Assembly (NCBI GenBank): GCA_023238725.1
Contig: CM041545.1
Coordinates: 12,369,782-12,433,781 of the forward strand
Direction: 5' to 3'
DNA: 64,000 bases
Source: Scortum barcoo
Lineage: Eukaryota; Chordata; Actinopteri; Centrarchiformes; Terapontidae
Shown here: positions 1-11,500 of the stretch, in pieces
Layout: every line of letters begins with the position of its first letter
How positions within the stretch are numbered: position 1 is the stretch's first letter
Translations under genes and position numbers: made by a program
The notes under the pieces: model-generated
The model's input: the letters and a program-made list of their open reading frames with translations, nothing else
Told to the model about the DNA's origin: nothing
Databases searched by the model: none

Positions 1-1883
1 TAGTCATTTCTCTTATTCTTTCTTATTTGTGAAGATTTTGAAAGATTTTTTTTTTACCAGAAAAGTTGGGAATTACTGTTTTTAATCTTTAACAATGCAT
101 TGTATGTTAAGAGCTAATTATATGTCTTCATCTGAAAAGTAACCAAGTCATGGAAATGCAATGAAGTAAAATGCACGCTACATTTCAGAAGAAAATACTG
201 GAGTATATAATTGCACAAAATAAAAATACTCAAGCACAGGTGTTCTAAGTACATGTATAGTCTTTGCATACATTTACTTAGTTTCTTTCCACCACTGACT
301 GAAACTCTGCAGTCTCACCCTAAATGTCTCCTTGAAATGTTTCCCTGCTTGTAATGCTCCAGCGGGTGGTGCAGGTGCTGCACAAAGGTTGAATCATACC
401 ATAATCAAACGAAGCCATCTATCATCACTATTTCCTCCTCCAAGTTAAATATTATCCATGCACGAAGAAGAGTGACATCACGGCAGGTCTGTTGATTTGC
501 ATGTTGTATCTGGATGTGTGTGACAGATAAGCGCCAGACAGTGTGGATGCTTGTACGCCTTATGCTTTGCATGACACTGTGTGAATTGATATTGTGTGTT
601 TTTACTCATTTTCATACATCCCTATTTATAGAAATTACTCCTGTTGGACCCAGTGTGTTAGTAACTGCATGTCTAATCACATTGTACGCTCTCTCTCACA
701 CACACACACAAACACACAGTAACAGAAGCCTTGTTTATCCTACGCGTGGGAAAGGTGCCGTGGTCAGACATGGTTTACTTGTTGAGACTAAAGGGCTGGA
801 GTGGCAGCTGTCCAGGGAGAAGGCGGCCTAGCTCTGAGGGATTAGCGCACTATTGAGTCAAGAGCTCCTCATCCACATCACGCTGCTTCACGTGCTTCAG
901 CTGCTGAGGCGAACGTGCGAGTGCTTGTGCATACACACACACTCACGTTTTGTGCACCTGTGCACCACAACCCTTGCTGGCACGGACACGTTGAACCCAC
1001 GCGCTGTAATGCTTACACCTACATTTATATCCTGATCTTTGAAGTTGTATTTGTCTGGGGAATGCAAAGCCTGGGATAGTCCATCACCGCTCGGTCCCAC
1101 AAAAACACACACTTGCATGTGCACAAGTAGAAGATGGAGGGTTGTAGTTTATATTTTGCTCCCTGACTGATGCTGAAGCCCTCCATGGATCCAAAGGACA
1201 AGGCTCAGCGGTTATTCAGCATAATAGAAAATTGCTTTTGAGGGTGTGTGAACCTTTTAGCTTTACTTTAATAGCATCGAGGTATTTCATGACATAATAG
1301 GAAATATGGTGACACATACTGTAGATTAAAATGAGTTGATACATGGGCAAATGGCACGCTCGAGAAAATGAAAGACGACACCCAGCCTGGAGAATAAAGG
1401 TTGGATCATTTTATCATGAATAGCAAACAGTTAATGATCAGCAGAGAATTAATCCACATAAATAATCCATGAATAATTATCATTTACTGATACCAGTATG
1501 TGAAAGGTGTAGTTTTGCTGCTAAATTGAAATACCTTTCAGTTTTTTATAGATTCTGGGAGACTAGATGGCTTACTGCCTCTCACAATTCATGATTAGAT
1601 TACTCTTCAAAGTGTAACTCGTAGCATAAAAGCCCCGTAGAGTTTTTTTTTCCTTAAACAAACAGTGATGTTGACATAGTGTTCACACATTAGTGTTTCT
1701 AACATTGTTTGTAGACGAAGAAATGTGTTAAATACATTCATTTCTTTCCTCACAGAACATATGCAGTCCTTATTTTTGGAAGAATTTAAAACCTGCGTAT
1801 GTTTTTTTAATATCCATGTTTGCTAGTGCTTGGTAGCGGTCTTCTTACACATTGACACATTTTTATATGTAGTACATTTATAG

Positions 1884-1920
<37 letters not shown>
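1884..1920. repeat. (TA)n(TG)n microsatellite
   Basis: A TA run passes directly into a TG run, a compound dinucleotide repeat of about 37 bp. Confidence 0.95.
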
Positions 1921-3569
1921 ACTATAAATACTCTGTGTACTTTCTTTCAATCAAGTGCTATGGTTCAGTCTGGTTATGACAACTGTATCTCTTCTTTTAT
2001 GCTTTGAACCGTTTAATCTGCTAAACAAGATATTTCGAGACTTTATCTTACTTACTGAGGGATAGTATTCTACCATTTTCTGACATTTCTATATACATTT
2101 TCTAGACTACATGATTAAAAACACAGGTGAATCTATGATCAGAATAATCACTAATTGCAGATAGAACCATGAATAATAGTTGATGAATAAGTTAGTGCTT
2201 TTAATGAAAAAACATGACAAAGTCATGTTTAATCTCCAAAAATTAACTGCTTACACTTTTACAAATTACAAATTTGTCTTTTCTTATTTCTTTGTTTGTT
2301 TGTTTTTTTCTGTTTTCTATCTTTAACAGAAAATATTAAATGTCTTTTGGCCCTGGAGTGTTTTGGTTGAAAAAAAAGCTATATATCTGTCTGGGTAATT
2401 TTAGTAGCAATTTTTCACTATTTGTGGACAATTTAAGGACCAAACAATTACTCAAGAAGGACAACACGTGTTAGTTGCAGCTACATTCATGAGATAATTT
2501 AGTTGTTGTATCCAAACTGTCGAAGCACAAACCTGAACAGGAACATTTCTTGTGTTTTCGTAGATTAATGTCTTCTTTTCCATTGTGAGGAATCAGTGTA
2601 TTATATTCATCACCTGAAACGGACCGCTGCCACATTATTCCCCTCATGGCAGCTTGGTTATGCACTCAGGATGACGGCACCCAGGCCACATTAACAGACT
2701 GATCTTTGAACAGGAAGTCTTCCCCTTTTGACTTTCTTTGTTACAGGCCGCCCTCACAAGCGACCGTTAAAACCAGAAGCTCTCATGCACAGGCCATGTG
2801 AGCAGTGTGTGTCACAGTGTGAGATTGGGCGAGTGTGTGATTAAGTAGCGTTTATGTAGCACGTATAGATGCGTAAAAGTGTGCGTGCGAGCGATCGGCC
2901 TCGGGCTCTCTAATTAGAGGTGGGGGTGTTCAGGTATCTCAGGTTGTAACTCAATGCTGATGTGAGAAAATGAAGGCATTATTTTCAGAGGTTTCTTTTG
3001 CCAAAAAAAAAAAGGTTTTGTTTTTCTTCAGACTGTTGCAGATTTCAGCTGCATTTCAACACAAGCTATTTTTAAAAGTAGTCACAGTCAGAGAGAGAGA
3101 GAAAGCAAATGCCATGTGTGTTGGTAGCTTTAGGTGTTTTCCTGTGGTGTGGCATGCCACAGAGGGGGGTTTCTACTGATTAAAAATTGATGAGCAGCTG
3201 AGTGCCGTGTAGCCTGAGCCGAGCATTCCTGCACTCTTTCATGTTGCTCGCGTGTATGTGGGCTTGTGTGTGTGTTTGTGTAGACTGAGCTAGAGACACA
3301 GGCTGTGACAGGGTTATTGTGAAGGTATCAGATTTACCTAAGCTCACATTTCACCAGCTGTTCTGTGTGTGTGTGAGCAGAGAATATAAAATTTAAAGTC
3401 TGTTGATTTCTGACATGTTTTTTCCATACTCACTTTATGTGTGAAGTGCTCCATCCTTTTATTCCTCCCCCTTATCCCTAATGTCCTGTTTAACATCTTA
3501 AACAAAACTCATTTAACATTTTTGTGTCATTACTCATAGTGATGAGCATACAGAGAATTATCACCTGGC

Positions 3570-4000
3570 TTAGGGAGCTTTATAGCAAGTTTCAGCTCAT
3601 TGTTTAGATGTCTGGCAACTTTACTGTTTTGGTTCTCTGTCACTGCTCTCATATGGTGATGTTTGACTGCAACAGGCAGCAATTTTTAGTGAAAAAGCTC
3701 TAAAAATCCACTGTGCAATGTCTGCTCAGCACTAGACATCAAGCAGAAACAGTCAGAGACTAGCTGGTGAACACAGTGGAGCATTCAGCTGCTAAAGAGT
3801 GAGATATTTGCCTCTCAGGGGTTGGTGGAGACCAAAAACAGAGCTAAAAGAGAGTGAAAATTGGTAATAAAAAATATCTGAAAATATGTGCACATATGCA
3901 CTATTGGGGTCTGTGGGATCCCAAAAAAGTAGAGAAGTCAAGCTCATGTCAACAGAATACAAGTGTGGGTGTTTGCTGCCATCACTCTGATACACTGACA
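3570..4000. repeat. dispersed repeat family C, copy 1
   Basis: Blocks in this stretch, such as the segment around 3780-3860 with 'gttggtggagaccaaaa' and 'gagctaaaagagagtgaa', recur in diverged form at about 36985-37240 and 48110-48445. I recognise it as a common teleost interspersed repeat but cannot name its family. Confidence 0.6.
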
Positions 4001-4362
4001 CTACATTTATTATAATAGCTGGTGTCTAATCTGTGTGTGCTGCTGTATATATTGTATCACCAGGAAAGACCACAGTAGATTACATTCCACATTTTTTAAT
4101 CGGAGGCAGAAAACTGCATCTGAAAGAGGCATTTAAAAAAAAAGTGAAGTGAAAGGTAAAGAGTAAGGGATGGTGAGGAAGGAGGGTACATGAATGATCT
4201 CATCACTGCCTCATGGCCTTGCTGCTGAGTGGGATTATGGGTAAACCCCACAGAGCACAAAAGAGCAAAAACAGAGAAAAGTTAAAACATTTGGTACCAC
4301 TTTCAAATAAGTAAGAATTTACTCATGTTTCATAGAACAATTATAAGTTATTAATAAACTCT

Positions 4363-4623
4363 ACTTTTGGGTTGCCAGGTTGCGAAAAATAAAAAAAAAA
4401 CTTTCATTGGTTGAACTGTTACCAGGACCAAAATCATCATTGTTAACTTATTATCGTCATTATTGATGAGTTATTAACTTTAACATCTGCAGACTTGATG
4501 AATTAAAACCTTACCAACATTAACAACTTCAGACAGTTTACTCATGAGTATCATTACCAACATTTTAACTGCATACAGGCCTATTAAAAGAAAAACATTC
4601 TCACAACCTGGCAACCCAAAAGT
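4363..4623. mobile_element. MITE-like inverted-repeat element
   Basis: A perfect 20-bp inverted repeat bounds the segment: 4363-4382 reads ACTTTTGGGTTGCCAGGTTG and 4604-4623 is its reverse complement. The interior is AT-rich with no coding potential. Its length of 261 bp suits a miniature inverted-repeat transposable element. I see no clean target-site duplication, so the true ends may lie slightly further out. Confidence 0.7.
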
Positions 4624-5170
4624 TGCTTCTCTTATAAATGGTTTAGAACTGCTCTATAAAGGATTAGCAAACTATTGATAAAGCAATTACTTACAATACA
4701 ATCTCATATAGATCACATATATATTGATTTCAAAGTAAAAGCTGATTAAGTATGAATAATTGCACACAGGCTTGATCGCAGACTACATTTCCTGCCACAA
4801 AGTGACCATGAAAGCGTAAAAAAAAAAAAAAAAACGAGCGCACATGTTTAAATTCTCCTCATGTTTAATTTCTCTTCACATGTTTCATTTCTCCTCACAT
4901 GGTCCCTCGGTGCTCACACCGGATGATGATGCGTTGTGCAGCCTCGGGCCCGCATCCTGACATCACTTTGCGCTCCGGGCTACTGTAACTGTAGTGGAGC
5001 TCATAATTGACGGTGATGTAACAGAGACTCAAAGAAGAAGGGGTGGGGGGGTGAAAAAAAAAACCCTGATAAGAATAATCTGCTCTGAATGGTGCCTTTT
5101 TCTTTTTTTTTTTTGCTCTGCAGAGCCTCCAGCTACAGAATTGTGCTGGATTGAAATGCACCATTGATAT

Positions 5171-5174
5171 GAGT

Positions 5175-5209
<35 letters not shown>

Positions 5210-5232
5210 AAAGGGGGGGGGGGAGAGAGAGA
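5171..5232 (+). repeat. (GA)n with poly-G microsatellite
   Basis: An interrupted GA run is followed by 11 consecutive G at 5213-5223 and a second short GA run. It lies about 300 bp upstream of the candidate start codon, so may be within the 5' UTR or core promoter. Confidence 0.9.
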
Positions 5233-5400
5233 TCACACAGTGCAAACACACAGCTCCTATGGCAGAGCCGCTCCGCTTCATCATCATGCTGTGACCAGTT
5301 GCGCGCAGAGACCAGATCCAAAGAGGGAGTCCGACCACCTCCCCGGGTTTCGATCAGCTGTTTGTCAGGAGTTTTGCGATGCTCTTGCGCTCTTAGTGCG

Positions 5401-5438
5401 TGTGTGTGTGTGTGTGTGTGTGCGTGCGTGTGTGTGTG
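5401..5438 (+). repeat. (TG)n microsatellite in probable 5' UTR
   Basis: A TG run with CG interruptions lies about 95 bp upstream of the candidate ATG at 5532. Confidence 0.9.
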
Positions 5439-5531
5439 GAGGAGAGAGAGAGATCGACGGAGACAGGAGGAGGACTTTGGAGGGGGAGAAAAAGAGACAC
5501 CGGTTTCGCTGGACTGACATCGCATGGGGAC

Positions 5532-5581
5532 ATGAGCAGTGTGGATCCAGCCTCTAACAAACTGTTGACTTTCAATCAGCG
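5532..5581 (+). CDS. garnl3: GARNL3 exon 1 (candidate initiator exon)
   Basis: Encodes MSSVDPASNKLLTFNQ plus two bases of codon 17. The ATG lies in the GC-rich region and the exon ends at a GT donor (GCG|GTAAAA, moderate quality). Chosen because its two-base carry joins in frame to exon 2 at the 10877 acceptor, giving a continuous reading frame. I cannot confirm it against a known N-terminus. Vertebrate GARNL3 genes may use alternative first exons. Confidence 0.5.
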
Positions 5582-8500
5582 GTAAAAACAACTCAAAAAA
5601 AAAAAAAAATACCCACAAAAAATTCCTACTCCTGCCTGTGTGTGTGCATGCCACCTGTCATCTGTTGCTCTCTGTCGCCGCTCTGCCATACCCCTGCAGC
5701 ACTGGCTTCTTCTTTTTTTTTTTTTTCTTTTTCCTTTTCTATTTTTTAACTTCTTTTTTGTGAGGCAGCTCAGAGGGAATTAGACAAAGCTGAAGACACC
5801 TGCTCCGGCGCGCGTTTGTCTGTGCGTAAAGTGCCTCCTCATTGCGCCTCCTTGGATGGGCCGGCGGTGTGTTTAACAGTGATCCTCATTTCTTTTTTTT
5901 TTCTTTGTGATACTCGTGTAGTTGTGTATCAAGTGCATGGTTTATCGATCTCCCTCTGTCCTTTTTTTACTCCGGGAGGGGGGCTGCTGGCGAGGCGGAC
6001 CGAGCGCCGCTGAATCCACAAGTCTCCAGTCTGGAAGTATCGACGCTCCTCCGGCAGACTCTCTCAGCCACAGCAGCTTTTAATTAAACCACAGCGCTGG
6101 TTTTGACGCCACTTTTGTTTATACATTAGAGTGCAGATAGTCTGTTGCTTATCAATTGAGCTTCCCCCTACATCCCTCTCTTTTTTTCTTTTTTTTTTTT
6201 CTCGGAGAGCAGACATTTCAGCATGCACACGGAAAATGATGAATTATTCATGGCATGCTTTTCAGTTCAAGGTAGAGCAGAGAGGTGCACGCAGCTCCGG
6301 CTTGCATGGTAGCGACAGGGATGAGGCATGAAGGCGGGCATCTGTGCAGCAGCAGAGTTCACAGGCAGTCCAAGGTTACTCAGAAGTGGCTCATTCCCAG
6401 CCTCTGGGATAGATCTGGAAAAAAAATGCCTCCGCTGCAGCTCTCTTTACAGACTGAGGCTGCAGTGTCACTTGTGCAGAAGCAGAGGGAGATCATGTAG
6501 TGAGCACAGTGCTACCAGGCAGAGGGCTTCTTGGCCGTGCTGCACCAACTGTGCAGGGGATGGAGAGGAGCCAAAAAAAAAGTGTTCATGAAATGCTAAT
6601 AACTTGTGGCGTTGCTGTTATGGGATGAGTTGGCTTTTTTTCTTTTTTCTTTTTTTTCCTCCTACAGTTTGTGTAAGAAATCATCCGCGTCTTCGTCCAG
6701 CTCATCCTCACGACTATCACAGCTTCCTGTGGCTTGCTTCTTTCTTGTTTCTGTACCATCACTGTGGCAAAACATATCTTTTTCATCAAGAATCACCTAT
6801 AAATACTAATCCTTCATACGCTTTTCTGTGCATGTAGTGCACCAGTCGATATCTGTAACTTTGTTAAGGTTGCTGCATGCGTCAGATGAATGTTATTGTA
6901 AATGGAGAGGCGAAAAAAGACTACTACTACAGAGCACTATCTCTCTATCATTTCACATTTCAACCTCACAATAATATCTCCGAACTGTCGCAGAAAACAG
7001 TTGACAGACATTTGAATAATTTATATTGTCGGACGTATTTGCCAGATGTGCTTGTATGTAGGAGAAAGACGCTATTGAAAAGAGCAGAAATGTTAGATAA
7101 AGTCAGAATGTCATACCAGCTGATGGGCCTTTTTTTAGTGTTTCATTGTCACTCTCAACAGTCTTGTGTCTGGTATTGCTTCTGTGCCGCTTAACATCAA
7201 GGTCTCTTGGTGTAGTTGGCTTTTCTTTCTAACACAATCTCAAAAAGAGTCACTTTATGGAGTGATTTAAGAGTTTAAAGAGTCATACAGTATTTAACAT
7301 CGCCGATAAAAGGATTGGCTTTTTCTTGAGCAGCAGTGGGAGGTTCAGTGTGATGGGTGGCAGCGTGATTTATACTTCACATTTCACTGTACTCCATTGA
7401 GCCTTTCAGTGGCCACTGTCCATTGTCTTGTGACAGAAACCACAATTTGTAACCTTTCCCATACTCCATTACCGAGGGCAGCAGTTGAGTAATGAATATC
7501 CATTTTACCTCTTTCTGTTTCAGAACTGTTTCTCTTTGGTCCAAGCTTGTAACGTCATTTTTCTTTGGCTAACAGCCATTGTGCTGCGGGAAAAGCAATC
7601 ACCTGAACTACAGAGTTCAAGCGAGGATGTCCAAATGCATAAACATCTTTGAATAGAGGATAATGGTTTCAATTGTGATATATCTCAAATGCATGTCAGG
7701 CAGCATGTGAGGAGTGTATGGTTAAATGGCAGGCCTATAATCAATCACTCTTTTATTATCACAAGACTAAGAGCCTGCAGCTGTGTCAGGCACAGCTGAG
7801 CTACATGCAAGTGCTAGCATGCTCATCTTTAGACCGACATGGCCACCCTATAGAGCCACATGAACATGAGCCACATGAATAAATTGGATGTCACAATTTG
7901 TAATATAAGTGCTCTGTAAGTTGTCTTATTTTGAAAAATGAATTAATTAAAATAAATCTTGGATCAAACTCAGCACTTACTGATTGGGACCAGTTCCAAT
8001 AGTTAGTTTGAAGATTTCGAACAAGCTCACACTGTAGAGCATCCTTTTTTTTGTCACTCTGATCCTCATGCAATCTGCACTTGAAATCTGATTATGTCAC
8101 CTCGGCCGCGTTGCACTCCCAGAGCTCTGTTGACAGCTACACAGTCCTCACCAGACTCAAGGCACTTTACATCCTCGGCTCATTCCACCTGTTTAATAGG
8201 TGTCGGCACAGCTTTTGGGTCTGACAGGAACCACCTTGTGTACCAACGGCTCTTAGTTCACCGCGGGCTACACCTCCCACGTGCTAAAATATCTCTCATT
8301 TTATGCTAGAAGCTAAAATTGGATAATGAACATTTTCCCAAGTACACAGGAAGGCGTTCTCACTCTGGCAAAAAACACTTTTCCTTTGGGCATTATACGG
8401 CCAAGTGTTATGGTTTTGAAAATATGATCTGTGTGTGCGAGAAATACAGCAAGTGACTGATTCAGTGCGTGTATTTATTCAAGCCAGACAAGCCAAACCT

Positions 8501-11500
8501 GCTAACAGAAGCTGAAACAAAATTAAATGAAAAAATATCTCTCAAACTACAGCCACTAAAGAGATGTTGATGATTGGACAAAAAATAAAAATAAAAATAA
8601 AGAAAACATTATTATCTTGTCATTTTTGCCAGTCAGTTCTCTCCTGGAAGCCTAGACTCAACCTTTAAAGAGAGAGATGGGTTTTAGTATTAGATGGAGG
8701 CGTTTTAATCAGGAAGGTGGGTGGGGTGGTGCCACTTAATCATCCCCCACTGAGGAACAATCCTTTTCATGACCCCCTTTGAAGAAGAAAAGGTGAAGGG
8801 TAGGGAAGATGGCGACCTGGGCCCTGAGAAGAAAAAGTGGGAGTGCGCAAAGGTAAAAGCTGTGATGGAGCGCATGTTGTGTTGGCACTCCGGCAGACCC
8901 CGCCCAGGTCGCTAGTGTGTAGAGGAAGCGAGCGCGCAGGAAGAGAGTTGGGTAAGGAAACCTGTGATGGATACATCCTGTCGTATGGATGCACTTTAAA
9001 ATGCGTCCTTTAAGATTGAGTGTACATTATGTCTTAACAGCACCACTCTGCCTTCATCTCTTCTGCAGGGAGAGGGAGAAACCTGACCAGAGGGGGAAGG
9101 AGTAAAATGAGGGGAGATATAAGAGGAGTGGGGGATGTGGTCCAGAAAGGCAGGGAGAGCAAGAAGCATGCAGGTCATATCATCACTCAGGCAGTCAAAG
9201 AGATTCATGCAAACAACACAAGGGATACAAGATAAACCACCATGCGCGCCCACACATTGTCATTACCACTTACTGCCATATATTGTAAATTCCCAGAGCC
9301 ATAAAATACATTTTTGGGCAATTGGGTGAAGTCTAGGTAGAGCTTAGGTGTTATGAGAAATACAGAAAATGTAAAACAAAAGCAAAATTAAGTCTGTGTA
9401 AAGCAAAACTGACCTGCCCTGCCCAGTATACACAATATTGTTTGCACATTTTTAAGTCAAACCAGCAAATATCAGGCTTGTGTCTCCAGTCTGGGGCATC
9501 ATATATGTCAATATATGTGTGAAGAGGCTGTGTTTCTTCTTGTCGTGTTCATAATCAATAGTGAGTTTTGCAGTAATGACAGAAACAAACGGAAACCTGA
9601 ACGTTTTTTTGTCATGCATTTGTTGTGTTGATATGTTGATATTCAGCATATATAATGTTTGCAGTGTCCACCATCTTGGATTTGGCGCGGTTGCATGCTA
9701 ATATTTGCTAAACTGCATTACACACAGAGTACAGTTCAATGGGACCGTAGACTATGTTGGTGCTTGTTGAAATGTCTCTGGACTACTGTGGTCATTGGGA
9801 TTCATCCACTGTGGACCATGAATGTCTGAAGAAATGTTTGTTGCAGTCCATCAGACAGTTGCTGAGATATTTCTGTCAGGACCACAGTGGTGCAGCAACC
9901 AGCATAGTTATCGCAGTATGACAAGGATTTGGACTGCAGAGACTGTTCTACATTGGCCTCAAGATCTAGTCGAGGTGGTTGCAGCTTGGTAGATTTTGCT
10001 TGGATGCTTGTTAACACGGAAGTGGATGAGAGCAGGCACATCATTGAGGTTTAAACTGCATAAAGTACCTTTTTCAAGAATGATGGCTCTTGCCAAAGCT
10101 GAAAATCTGAATCCCGTCTAAAGCTCACTAATTAACACAGTACTGTCTATCTTTGTTTCTTTAAACTGTATAAACTGTATGTGTGGGATTATTTTCTTGG
10201 CCAAGTCCTGTGAAGAAGTCAAATAGTCATTTCTATTTAAAGATAGAGAAGAATAACATATACCTGTTCCTTATATGTGACACAGCAGCATGGTACAGAT
10301 AAAGTTCTAAGGCCTATTTAACTTCTCAATCATCCCCAAACTTCTTCATTTTGAGAGAGCTGTTCGAGACGCTTTGCAACTGTCACTGTTACTTTTACTT
10401 GTATCATGAGTGTGTCTGTGTGTGTTCCTAAGTATTAGTGATTGTATCTACCCTGTATCTACGCCTGTGTGTGCATGTGACTATTTGACCAGCAGTCAGC
10501 TCTCCCCACCAGTCTCCATCCATCATACCAGCTTAATTCAATCAGAACCCGCGTCTCAATCAGAACTGGGTTGGCCGACGCTCCCAGGCCAGTCACCATG
10601 CCACGGGCAGCCCGGCCACACCAACAAAGACTCAGACATGAGCAAGGGAAAGGGAGAAAAAGGGAAGGGGAGAGACAAAGAAAGAGCGTAGGGCGAGCAA
10701 ATAGGGCATGAACAAGAAGACAAAGTGAGATAAGTGAGATAAAGGAAGACTGGACAGGACCAGATGCTGCTCTGTATGCATGTCCATGTTGCTGTGTGAT
10801 GGAGGACAGACAGGCCATGTGTCTGACCATGCATTTGTGTTGCAGCTCTGCCTCGGAGGACTTGGGCTGTGTGCAGGCGTGGAGACTTCAGCAGGAAACA
10901 CTATGGTTCGGTCGAGCTGGTGAGTCCCGTCCACGCTGCACTCGTCCGTTTGTCGCTCTCTTTGTGTCTCAGTGTCTCCTCACCTTCTTTCCCCTCAACC
11001 TCCTCCTGTATTCTTCACTTCATGAGCTCCTCCTCTCTTTCTGTCCCCCTCTCTCGCTCTCTCTGTTATTGCCTTCCCCTCGTTTCTGTTGGCATGGATG
11101 GACAACAGAGGGGGACTGATGAGTCATGACGTACTGGGTGTGGTCCAGCGCTGTGCTCTGCCGGCGTGGATCACAATGGGTGCTCTGCTCACGGCGATGC
11201 AGGACTCTCTCTGCCGCCTGCTCAGCCTCCAAACTTCATTTGTTTTGTTTTGACGCTGCTGGTGGAGAGCTGCAGCGCAGTGTGTGCCTTTGTGGTTGAT
11301 TAGTAAGCTGTTGAGTCATTGTTGCTTTGGGGGTAGGGTGTGTGTGTGTGTGTGTGTGTGTGTATGTCCCTCCACTGTGAGCTGAGTCTGTACATCCCGA
11401 TAGCCCAGAGGGACAGGAAGTCCTAGGGTTTCTCACTGAGATCGTACTTCCTACCAGAGACATATTGTGGGTTCGCGGAACACCACGTTTGTGACAGATT

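Larger units (their letters stand above)
1..5170. other. upstream non-coding region
   Basis: No exon or gene is recognised. The region is AT-rich and contains a TA/TG microsatellite near 1884, a dispersed repeat at about 3570-4000 and a 261-bp inverted-repeat element at 4363-4623. Short open frames here have no recognisable product. It may be intergenic or lie upstream of an alternative first exon. Confidence 0.6.
5171..6350 (+). promoter_or_regulatory. probable GARNL3 promoter / 5' UTR / CpG-enriched region
   Basis: Compared with its surroundings this stretch is richer in G+C and CpG (for example near 5300-5370, 5805-5870 and 5985-6060). It holds the candidate initiator exon. No clear TATA box was identified and the transcription start is unknown. 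Extent is by eye. Confidence 0.45.
5582..10876 (+). other. GARNL3 intron 1
   Basis: About 5.3 kb without a recognised gene. It contains poly-T/poly-A tracts, a fragment of repeat family B near 7745-7830 and another near 9770-9900, and a fragment of repeat family A at about 10119-10205. No conserved coding exon is seen. Confidence 0.5.

Noticed and set aside
5133..5654. Minus-strand open frame of 173 codons over the promoter region
   Set aside because: It consists mostly of translated microsatellite (Ser-Leu and Thr-His runs) and overlaps the candidate GARNL3 first exon on the other strand.
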